A stretch of DNA of 64,000 bases from the NCBI RefSeq assembly GCF_024397855.1, contig NZ_CP073343.1, forward strand, positions 3,038,001 through 3,102,000, in the 5' to 3' direction. Below are positions 1 through 7,474 of this stretch, one piece after another. Made by a program: the position numbers and the translations under genes. The notes under the pieces were generated by a model, which saw only the letters and a list, made by a program, of their open reading frames with translations, did no database searches and was not told where the DNA came from. Within the stretch, counting starts at the first letter, position 1, and each line of letters starts with the position of its first letter. This stretch comes from Marinomonas rhizomae. GTDB taxonomy: Bacteria > Pseudomonadota > Gammaproteobacteria > Pseudomonadales > Marinomonadaceae.

Positions 1-816
1 GGGTAAAGAGCCAAAAAACGCCCCAATTCCTGATCCACGCAGCATCGCACCCGATGACTGCTTCATATCTTCTTTTGTTGGTATCTGATCACGCATTCCA
101 AACTTTTGTTTCACTGGACTTACCGCAATAGTTCCAGCACTTCTCATCACTTCAGCAATAGCAAAAACCCCCATTGCTACAACAATTAAACCAATACCTT
201 CTGACAAATCTGGATAGCCAAACGTAAAACGTTCAATACCACTATTTACATCAGTTCCCACACAGGAAATGATCAGACCAATAACCATCATTGCGAGACC
301 CTTAACAGCAGACCCCTCACCTACAGTCGAAGCAGAAACAAGCCCCAACAGCATCAAGCCAAAATACTCTGGAGGTCCAAAGCTAAATGCAGCTGCAGCC
401 AGCAGAGGAGCAAACAACATCAAAAGTAAAATCCCAACCGTAGAACCCCAAAAGGAAGCGATACACTTAATGAATAATGCCACGCCACCGCGCCCTTGTT
501 TTGCCATAGGATAGCCATCCAAAACATCTACTGCCGCTGCAGGATGGCCAGGAACGCCTAAAAGTATTGAACATGTCCCTCCACCATAATCCGCTCCAAA
601 GTAGACACCGGCGAGCATAATCAAGGCACCAGTTGGGTCTAAGTGATACGTTAGTGGTAAAAGAAGGGAGATTGTAATAAGTGACCCCAAACCTGGAATA
701 ACACCAACTAAGGTCCCCAAAAACACACCGACAAAACAATACCAGAGGTTAGCAAGCGTAAATGCTTCATTAACACCTATAGAAAGGTGGCTTACAAAAT
801 TCGATAAAATATCCAT
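1..816 (-). CDS. Tripartite tricarboxylate transporter TctA-family large permease (C-terminus cut by window)
   Basis: Reverse-strand reading frame open from an ATG at 816 to the window edge, about 272 codons; family members have about 500 residues, so roughly half is missing. The start reads MDILSNFVSHLSIGVNEAF, followed by the TctA hallmark glycine/proline region (GVIPGLGS, near residue 40) and the conserved LLGVPGHPAAAVDVLDGYPM segment. It is a multi-pass inner-membrane protein that would move a carboxylate together with the small permease and a periplasmic binding protein. The stop of the upstream tctB lies 3 bases away, so it is the last visible gene of a tctC-tctB-tctA operon. Family is clear; the substrate is unknown. 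Confidence 0.9.
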   Translation of the reverse strand, partial: MDILSNFVSHLSIGVNEAFTLANLWYCFVGVFLGTLVGVIPGLGSLITISLLLPLTYHLDPTGALIMLAGVYFGADYGGGTCSILLGVPGHPAAAVDVLDGYPMAKQGRGGVALFIKCIASFWGSTVGILLLMLFAPLLAAAAFSFGPPEYFGLMLLGLVSASTVGEGSAVKGLAMMVIGLIISCVGTDVNSGIERFTFGYPDLSEGIGLIVVAMGVFAIAEVMRSAGTIAVSPVKQKFGMRDQIPTKEDMKQSSGAMLRGSGIGAFFGSLP

Positions 817-819
817 AAA

Positions 820-1263
820 TCACCAAAAGGCAGGCATGTTCATCTGAAGGAAGTATGAAAATACAACCCATGAAATAAAGCAGAAGCTAATGATCAGGTA
901 TAAAGTGAGCTTTAAATTAAAACGCTTATCCGCTAATGAAGCGATAAACACTAACAACGTGGTTGCCACAATTAAACCGAGTTTGGTTATAGTCAATGCG
1001 AACGCCAAAACAGCTAAAGCAACGGGAATCACTTTTCTCCAGCTTATCTTTCGCTCTGGCTCTTCAGAAGATACTCCAAACTGAGAAGAGACTGCGGTTA
1101 CACCACCTAGAATGATCAGAATAATAGACAATACAAAAGGCATATAACCAGGCCCCATACTTTGAATTGTCCCCATTCGATATTGATTATGTGAATAAAG
1201 AGCAACGACTGTTCCAATAATCAACAGAACAAGTCCTGCCCATAGATCTCGTGATAATTTCAT
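820..1263 (-). CDS. TctB-family small permease of TTT system 1
   Basis: 147 residues, the usual length for TctB. Four hydrophobic stretches are visible: about residues 9-25, 40-58, 78-110 and 120-140. The order tctC-tctB-tctA and the 3-base gap to tctA support the call more than the poorly conserved sequence does. It would form the small membrane subunit of the transporter; no substrate can be read from it. Confidence 0.85.
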   Translation of the reverse strand: MKLSRDLWAGLVLLIIGTVVALYSHNQYRMGTIQSMGPGYMPFVLSIILIILGGVTAVSSQFGVSSEEPERKISWRKVIPVALAVLAFALTITKLGLIVATTLLVFIASLADKRFNLKLTLYLIISFCFISWVVFSYFLQMNMPAFW

Positions 1264-1313
1264 ATTTTTATCCCGACAAGGTCAGTCCATACTAAATGAA
1301 CTGACCTACTAAA

Positions 1314-2300
1314 TTACTGAATAGTGATGTTTGCTTGATCAACGATATCGGCGAAAACAGCTCGTTCAACTTTTAGAAAGTCAGAAAATTGATCTATGCT
1401 TAATGGTGCAGGCTTACCACCTATATTATTTAACTTCTCCGATAGTTCAGGATTTTTTAAAGCGGCAACAACGGCCGAGTTAATTTTTTCAAGAACCTCT
1501 CTAGGCGTTCCTGCTGGCGCAAACATACCAAACCAATTTTCTAGGCTATATTGAGCAAGGGGGGGATATTCATTCACAGCAGGGATTGATTTATCAAAAT
1601 CCGCTCTAAGCTCTGATGTCACAGCAAGTGCCTTGACTTTACCATTTTGCATAAAACTGCGTGCCGCGGTGTAACTTACAAATGTTGCGTCCACCATTCC
1701 TGAAGAAACATCAACAAGCTGTTTAGAGGCGCCTTTATATGGGATTTGAGTCATATCAATCCCTGCCATCATTTTCAATAACTCACCGTCTAAATGTTGA
1801 ACATTACCTGTTCCACTAGTCGCATAAGTTAGCGTATTGGGGTGTGCTTTTGCGTAAGCAACAAACTCTTCAACATTATTTACAGGCAACCTTGGGCTAA
1901 CAACAAATACATTTGGGATCTTTGTAACAAGCGTAATTGGAGCCAAGTCTTGCGCTGGCGAATACTGCATTTTAGATTTATAAACAAACTCGTTTATCGC
2001 AGTTTCTCCGGCAGATCCCAACAAAAGGGTATAGCCATCTGGCTCCGCTTTAGCCACCGCATTCGCACCAATCATGCCACTTCCACCTGGTTTATTATCC
2101 ACAATGACATCCTGCCCAAGACTTTCTCTTAAGCTAACAGCGATAATTCGAGCAACAGTATCAACACCACCCCCTGGGTTGAACGGAACCACTATATTGA
2201 TAGATTTACTTGGGTAAGTATCGGCAAACGTCATCAGCGACACTGTAGACATAGCAACACACACACCCATTTTCACGAGATTTTGTACTTTTTTTATCAT
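1314..2300 (-). CDS. TctC/Bug-family periplasmic solute-binding protein, TTT system 1
   Basis: About 328 residues with a signal peptide ending near TFADTYPSK, then the typical Bug opening INIVVPFNPGGGVDTVAR and DNKPGGSGMIGANAVAKA loop, which contact the carboxylate ligand. The reading frame extends to a TTG at 2306, but the ATG at 2300 is preferred because AGAGG lies 8 bases upstream. It is the first gene of the tctCBA operon and is divergent from a GntR-type regulator. It would capture a carboxylate in the periplasm; the ligand is not predictable. Confidence 0.9.
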   Translation of the reverse strand: MIKKVQNLVKMGVCVAMSTVSLMTFADTYPSKSINIVVPFNPGGGVDTVARIIAVSLRESLGQDVIVDNKPGGSGMIGANAVAKAEPDGYTLLLGSAGETAINEFVYKSKMQYSPAQDLAPITLVTKIPNVFVVSPRLPVNNVEEFVAYAKAHPNTLTYATSGTGNVQHLDGELLKMMAGIDMTQIPYKGASKQLVDVSSGMVDATFVSYTAARSFMQNGKVKALAVTSELRADFDKSIPAVNEYPPLAQYSLENWFGMFAPAGTPREVLEKINSAVVAALKNPELSEKLNNIGGKPAPLSIDQFSDFLKVERAVFADIVDQANITIQ

Positions 2301-2615
2301 TATCAAATCCTCTGCATCAGCTCATATAGGAATCACAATATTGCACATTAAAACACAAAAATGCAATAATACATCTATAAATTTCTTACGCAATCATTGC
2401 CAACCTAAAGATAAAAATGAGCTAAACATAATAATTTAAAGACATAAAACAACTTATAAACCTAATAATGAACTCCCCCCACACTAGAAAAATGTTTTTA
2501 TAATCATATAAATACAACTTTTGTCGCTTTTTAATCACCACAAGAATCACTTTCTGAAATAATACCTGTTAAACTTTCGCCCAATGGGCCAGAATTTTGT
2601 AATTTGGAGATAGCA
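2301..2615. other. Divergent intergenic region between tctC and GntR regulator
   Basis: 315 bases, AT-rich, holding the promoters of tctC (reverse) and the GntR-type gene (forward). No gene was seen and no long perfect palindrome stood out. Confidence 0.5.
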
Positions 2616-3512
2616 ATGAGCACCAGAGACAGTGGAGTTCGCAAGAAACTCTCTATAATGATTCTGCAAGATATTCTTTCTGGAAAACGAGAGTTAGGCG
2701 GACATCTAAACGCTAAGACAATTGCAGAAGACTACAATGTGTCACGAACACCAGTACGCGATGCACTTATGGAACTTGAAGAGCACAAAGTTGTTAGCAG
2801 AGCCCCCAATAAAGGTTTTTTTGTTGCAGATAACTTACCAGACTCAGTCCATAATTGGGTTAAGTCAAAACTCGAAAATGAAACCGACGATTACCAACAG
2901 TTAGCGGATGATTGGTTAACAGATTCAATTCCAGACACTCTGACGGAACAGTATGTAAGAGACAGATATAATTGGACAAAGTCAAAAGCACTATCCATAT
3001 TAAATCGCGCAACAAAAGAAGGCTGGGCTGAGCGCAACCCTGGTTACGGCTGGAAACTATTACCTGTTGCTAAAACAACCGAATCTTTTAGCGAACTTTA
3101 CCGTTTTAGAGCGGCTATTGAACCAGCCGCATTACTTGAACCCACTTTCAGACTTGACAGACAAGTAACACAAAAGCTCCGAGATGTTCAAAACAGGATA
3201 CTTGACTCTACAGTAGGAGAAATTTCTGACAGTTTAATCCTGGAATATGGCGCTAATTTTCACGAAGAACTGATTAAACTTTCAGGTAATCCTTACTTCT
3301 TAATGGCGCTTCAAAGAGTCAATAAAATGAGAAAATTAATGGAGTATAAAGCCCAAATAAATAGAGAGCGGCTCGTTACAAATTGTTCCGAACACTTGGA
3401 AATTTTAGATATGCTTGAGCAAGGTGGCACATTAGAGGCTTCTTACCAATTAAAGCAACACTTAAGCAAAGCATTAGATAGAAAAGCAAGCAAAACTCGC
3501 TCTTGGGGCTAA
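2616..3512 (+). CDS. GntR/FadR-type transcriptional regulator with two winged-helix segments
   Basis: About 298 residues. The frame opens at TTG 2604, but ATG 2616 has GGAG 6 bases upstream. Residues about 5-70 form a GntR winged helix (TIAEDYNVSRTPVRDALMEL). Residues about 95-155 look like a second, degenerate winged helix (TEQYVRDRYNWTKSKALSIL, ending GYGWKLLP). The C-terminal 130 residues resemble an FCD ligand domain, with histidines in NFHEEL, CSEHLEIL and LKQHLSKA. It probably controls the divergent tctCBA operon. The extra helix-turn-helix is unusual for FadR regulators of 220-250 residues. Confidence 0.85.
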   Translation: MSTRDSGVRKKLSIMILQDILSGKRELGGHLNAKTIAEDYNVSRTPVRDALMELEEHKVVSRAPNKGFFVADNLPDSVHNWVKSKLENETDDYQQLADDWLTDSIPDTLTEQYVRDRYNWTKSKALSILNRATKEGWAERNPGYGWKLLPVAKTTESFSELYRFRAAIEPAALLEPTFRLDRQVTQKLRDVQNRILDSTVGEISDSLILEYGANFHEELIKLSGNPYFLMALQRVNKMRKLMEYKAQINRERLVTNCSEHLEILDMLEQGGTLEASYQLKQHLSKALDRKASKTRSWG

Positions 3513-3820
3513 TTATCGGAAACTTTAATGGGACAAAGAGGCATAGCTATTATTTACAGCTTCAAAATCCAAATGGTGAAGTCACTAAGAAAACTACGAA
3601 CGAGTCCTCTTGCTTCAGCATGTGAATAAAAGCCTGTTATTAGAGGTGAGTACCGACTGTGAATAGTAGTTCTATTGTCGAGGTGCTCAATAATAAAATA
3701 CTGACTTTTAGATCATGCCCTCGGCAATCGCCCTAATTACCTACATCCATATAAACATACGGGTCTTTCAGGTGTAGTGGCATAGGATCTTCTAGAATAA
3801 TTAGATCATTACAAACTTTG
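3513..3820. other. Intergenic region, no recognised feature
   Basis: 308 bases between converging genes. A short open stretch just after the regulator can be translated for about 35 codons but matches no family I recognise. No clear terminator with a T-run was seen. Confidence 0.4.
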
Positions 3821-4336
3821 TCACTTAAGAGTTGAGTACAACGCATGGAATAATTGATTTTGATATTGAATGGCTCGATTTTCTGAATAGTGATCAATCG
3901 CCAATTGAGCTATGGACAGAAGTATTAGTCCTATAGAAATACCTCTCACAGTCGAATGCTTAGAGAAAAAAACAGCAAATAAAGATGAAACAATAATGCC
4001 AGCAGAAACACACTGATAAATCCGATATTTTCCGACTACCGTGTTAATACGTTGAAGTTCTGTTGTGAGAAGCTCAGTGGTATGACTGGCAGATAACCCA
4101 GATAGTAAAGTATTTCTTAGCTCAGCATCTCTGAACAGCAAAGAGATTGCCGTTGCAGAAAGCAGTAATCCAGAAGCGCTCACCGACCAACTTATTGATT
4201 TGATTAGATTACGTTGATATTTACGATTTAATAGAATAATACATGTAGATACCATGACCGATCCCACGATAATCGAAATCATTTCGTTTCGTTCGCCAAG
4301 GAAGTAGGCATTAATGGCGGATTGAATATTTTCCAT
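3821..4336 (-). CDS. Hypothetical inner-membrane protein
   Basis: 171 residues with ATG at 4336. Hydrophobic segments are seen at about residues 18-37, 48-66, 108-123 and 130-147, with a basic stretch NRKYQRN between the first two, so it is likely a four-pass membrane protein. The segment between the second and third helices is polar and rich in Thr, Ser and Leu and may be helical. It starts 9 bases after the stop of the patatin-like gene and is probably co-transcribed with it. I do not recognise the family. Confidence 0.6.
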   Translation of the reverse strand: MENIQSAINAYFLGERNEMISIIVGSVMVSTCIILLNRKYQRNLIKSISWSVSASGLLLSATAISLLFRDAELRNTLLSGLSASHTTELLTTELQRINTVVGKYRIYQCVSAGIIVSSLFAVFFSKHSTVRGISIGLILLSIAQLAIDHYSENRAIQYQNQLFHALYSTLK

Positions 4337-4345
4337 ATCTTTTCT

Positions 4346-5263
4346 CTATGGGGCTGTGTTGGCTATAAAAGTAGGGAGACCAAGTAGCTCTTTTATTTTG
4401 GGAATTGCTTTTTTTGTGGCTGCGTAACCAGCATTAATCGAATCAAGTTTTGCTTGATAATCGAAAAAACCTGAGGTTTTAGGCTCAAAATTAGGTTGAA
4501 TCAATACGTCTGCGCTTTGAATTTCATTTTTAGATAGCTTACAAGCCATTATTCTAAAACTGTAAAAAGTAATTTCATCTCCTCCCATCGCTTGAGTAGG
4601 TTTTGGGGTATTGCCGCAGTAAATATCAACAGCAATGACTATATTAGCTCCCATTTCACGGGCCGAATTAATGGGAACTACGCTGACCAAACCACCATCG
4701 ACCAGCACAGACTCATTACTAATAACGGGAATAAAAACTCCTGGAATTGATGAAGAGGCTTGAACGGCGTGTCCCACATTACCTTTACGGATCACAATGG
4801 GTTCTAGAGTATTTAAATTAGTCGCTGTAATTCCAACTGGAATAGGCATTGAGTCAAGTTCAGTTTGATTAACATGCTGGTTAACCCAGTCAGACAACTT
4901 CTGTCCGTTGATTAGTCCTTTAGATGAAATGACGACATCGGCTAAGTCGGATGAACTCACGTTGAGCAGAATATTCTCCATGTCGGTGTAGTTCATACCC
5001 GATGCAAACATAACGGCGGCTATCGAGCCAGCTGAGGTACCAGTCACTAAGTCGGGAGTAATATCTTCTTCCATCAATGCTTTGATAACACCAAGATGCA
5101 TAATGCCTCTAACACCACCACCTCCAAATGCGACTCCAAGTATTTGTGGTTTCAACGTCTTTTTCTGTATTGGTGGGGGAGATGTTGATAAGTCGTCATA
5201 GAGGTTTTCTGTGGCACAAGCGCTCAGTAAAAATGTGGAAAGTATAATGAATAAACGGGACAT
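4346..5263 (-). CDS. Patatin-like phospholipase lipoprotein
   Basis: 305 residues. A lipoprotein signal peptide ends at LLSAC with Cys16 as the predicted lipidation site; Ala at the next position favours outer-membrane sorting. The patatin fold is clear: oxyanion loop GGGGVRG (about 47-53), nucleophile Ser77 in GTSAG, and the catalytic aspartate in VDGG (about D189), forming the Ser-Asp dyad. It would hydrolyse acyl chains of lipids in the periplasm or at the inner face of the outer membrane. It resembles the RssA/YjjU-type bacterial patatins. It precedes a small membrane protein with a 9-base gap; the substrate is unknown. Confidence 0.9.
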   Translation of the reverse strand: MSRLFIILSTFLLSACATENLYDDLSTSPPPIQKKTLKPQILGVAFGGGGVRGIMHLGVIKALMEEDITPDLVTGTSAGSIAAVMFASGMNYTDMENILLNVSSSDLADVVISSKGLINGQKLSDWVNQHVNQTELDSMPIPVGITATNLNTLEPIVIRKGNVGHAVQASSSIPGVFIPVISNESVLVDGGLVSVVPINSAREMGANIVIAVDIYCGNTPKPTQAMGGDEITFYSFRIMACKLSKNEIQSADVLIQPNFEPKTSGFFDYQAKLDSINAGYAATKKAIPKIKELLGLPTFIANTAP

Positions 5264-5302
5264 GTTGACGATACTCAGTAATTTAAGACGCTGCTTTCAT
5301 TA

Positions 5303-5336
5303 AAAGTTGAGCATCCTTTTCGTGATGCTCAACTTT
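5303..5336. terminator. Hairpin between aldehyde dehydrogenase and patatin gene
   Basis: Perfect 13-bp stem (AAAGTTGAGCATC paired with GATGCTCAACTTT) around an 8-base loop, just downstream of the reverse-strand aldehyde dehydrogenase. T-runs on either side are short, so termination is likely but not certain. Confidence 0.6.
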
Positions 5337-5374
5337 GTTGGAGTGGCTGGAATTCTAAAAAGTGAATGAACTGA

Positions 5375-6790
5375 TTAGCTCACAGATTTGATTTCCAAGT
5401 ACGAACGAATACCGAACGCCCCATTTTCTCTGCCGATACCAGATTGTTTAAACCCACCAAATGGTGCTGCAGGGTTATGATTAAAAGAGTTAACAGAAAC
5501 CACACCCGCATCAATTTGATTTGCTATGACTTTAGCGTGGTCGATATTGGTACCACTTACGTAACCAGCCAGACCATATTGGGTGTCATTCGCAATTTCA
5601 ATGGCTTCTTCCTCAGTTTTATAGGTCAGTACACACAAAACTGGGCCAAAGATTTCTTCACGTGCGATAGTCATGTCGTTGGTGACATTGACGAAAATAG
5701 TAGGTTTCACGAAGTTACCATTTTCCAGTCCTTCAGGATGACCCTCTCCTCCAACCAAAACCTCAGCCCCTTCTTCAATGCCTTTAGTGATATAGCTTTG
5801 CACTCGTTGATACTGAGTTTTTGATACCATTGGTCCAATTGCGGTATCACCGTCTTCCGGACGTCCTACTTTTAGATACTGAGCTACAGACTGTTTCAAT
5901 GCTGCTTTAATTTCTTCTGCGCGGCTTTCTGGGATTAACAAGCGAGTTCCTGCAATACAAGCCTGACCGCTATTCATGAAACTAGTCATCAGAATAAACG
6001 GGATTACCTGCTCTAGGCTAGCATCTTCCAAGACGATATGTGGGGACTTACCACCCAGCTCTAAAGTGACACGTTTAAGTGTTGCAGCACCATCGCGAGC
6101 AATGATTTTTCCTACCGCTGTAGAGCCTGTAAAAGATATTTTTGCCACATCAGGGTTGCGGGTTATCTCGGCACCGACCACATCTCCACGACCGTTGACA
6201 ATATTAATCAAGCCAGCGGGTAACTTTGCTGCATGAACACACTCCATAATGACTTGTGTTTGTAGAGCACTCATTTCACTTGGTTTTGTCACCACAGGAC
6301 ACCCCGCAGCTAACGCAGAGACTGTTTTGTTACAAAAATAAATTATGTTCGCATTCCATGGCGTAATGTGGCCGGCAACACCGACAGGGTGAAGAGATAC
6401 CTCTGTGTCACCTACCATTTCCTTAAAGGCCATGCTCTGTAAGGCTTCTTTGGCACTTAAGATTACGCCAGCTGCACCTTGAACAAGATATTGCGCAATT
6501 TGGGTTGGGGCACCGTACTCTTTCACTAATGCCTCAATGTGGTCATCTAAGCGGTCAACGATAGCATCATGAAGTCTTTGTAAATACTCTGCTCTTTGTT
6601 CTGGAGTTGACTGTGCATAGCTTTTGAAAGCCTGTTTTGCCGCTGTGATCGCTCGTTGTGTATCCTCTTCATCGCCGAGTACAACTTGACCAATGATTTC
6701 TTGAGTCGATGGATTGATAAGATCGGCAACATCATTACCGTGGGATACCACGAAGTCGCCATTGATATAATGTTTATTAATGATTTGCAT
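5375..6790 (-). CDS. NAD(P)-dependent aldehyde dehydrogenase
   Basis: 471 residues, typical of the ALDH superfamily. Visible motifs are HITPWNANI, the cofactor-contacting lysine in VVTKPSEMSA, SFTGSTAVGK, the general-base glutamate in TLELGGKSPH, the catalytic cysteine in NSGQACIAGTR, and EEIFGPVL. It oxidises an aldehyde to the acid; the sequence does not fix the substrate. It is a single gene followed by a hairpin. The general type is that of broad-range aldehyde dehydrogenases rather than CoA-acylating ones, because the LELGG glutamate is present. Confidence 0.92.
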   Translation of the reverse strand: MQIINKHYINGDFVVSHGNDVADLINPSTQEIIGQVVLGDEEDTQRAITAAKQAFKSYAQSTPEQRAEYLQRLHDAIVDRLDDHIEALVKEYGAPTQIAQYLVQGAAGVILSAKEALQSMAFKEMVGDTEVSLHPVGVAGHITPWNANIIYFCNKTVSALAAGCPVVTKPSEMSALQTQVIMECVHAAKLPAGLINIVNGRGDVVGAEITRNPDVAKISFTGSTAVGKIIARDGAATLKRVTLELGGKSPHIVLEDASLEQVIPFILMTSFMNSGQACIAGTRLLIPESRAEEIKAALKQSVAQYLKVGRPEDGDTAIGPMVSKTQYQRVQSYITKGIEEGAEVLVGGEGHPEGLENGNFVKPTIFVNVTNDMTIAREEIFGPVLCVLTYKTEEEAIEIANDTQYGLAGYVSGTNIDHAKVIANQIDAGVVSVNSFNHNPAAPFGGFKQSGIGRENGAFGIRSYLEIKSVS

Positions 6791-6882
6791 AAAGCACTCC
6801 TAAATTGGTGAGTTTTAACGTCAGTTGCCAGTATTAATGTTGCCCTCTATACATCTCTGAGAAGGGGCGCTCCCTTACTTAA

Positions 6883-7198
6883 CTGATACTGAGTGTATCT
6901 CACCTAATTCGATATAAAATTGCAGATGACGCCAAGCTTATTGCGAATTACGCCAATCGTTTCATTGCAAAGTGGTCAAACCTGAAGGGAATGGAAGAAG
7001 GTGATAAGAAGACTCTTGTTCGCAAAGAGCCGGAATTAGACGTTATTGTTTTATCAATATTGCCATGTCTTTGACTTCGAATATGAGACTTGAGTCCCCA
7101 TAATTGGCACAGTCATTGGGCGAATCGTCGGTTCCATCGCTGAAGGCATGGGTGGCTCTTTGGGCCAATGGCTCGGCGGCAAAATAGGTGGCTGGTAG
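6883..7198 (+). pseudogene. Decayed coding fragment with glycine-rich C-terminus
   Basis: A start-less frame runs from 6883 to a TGA at 7072-7074 and reads like real protein (IADDAKLIANYANRFIAKWS). After a frame change, 7103-7198 encodes GTVIGRIVGSIAEGMGGSLG, and the frame ends GKIGGW before TAG. The second part has glycine-zipper character, seen in phage tape-measure ends and some membrane-inserting proteins. There is no start codon and at least one frameshift, so this is a relic. The parent family is uncertain. Confidence 0.4.
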
Positions 7199-7330
7199 AC
7201 TATTAAAAAAAAACAAACGCTGTACTTAGATCAGTAAATAACACTGTCTAATTCTGCAGGTGATTAATGAATACAACTTAACAGATAGATCACCTTTTAA
7301 AACAACCCTATAACCCTTCTTTTTAGGGCG

Positions 7331-7362
7331 GTAACCAAGCTTAAGAAGATAAGCTTGGTTAC
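7331..7362. repeat. Perfect 13-bp inverted repeat (hairpin)
   Basis: GTAACCAAGCTTA and TAAGCTTGGTTAC flank a 6-base loop. A second small hairpin, GTGCTC-AAA-GAGCAC, follows at 7376-7390. No T-run follows the main stem in either direction, so it is not a standard terminator. Both lie downstream of dddD in the decayed 6791-7474 region. Confidence 0.7.
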
Positions 7363-7474
7363 GACTCTTTCCATGGTGCTCAAAGAGCACTTTATTTGTA
7401 TTTATACCTCTACAAGTATCAAATAATGGGGGGCACATTCAGTTATCTGTGACTGCCATCGCTATAAAAACCAC

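Noticed and set aside
3531-3628. Short open stretch that might be a transposase remnant
   Set aside because: No match to a known transposase motif could be made by eye, and no inverted ends were found.
7226-7438. 70-codon reverse-strand open frame
   Set aside because: It runs through the hairpins, has no ribosome site and no recognisable protein features.
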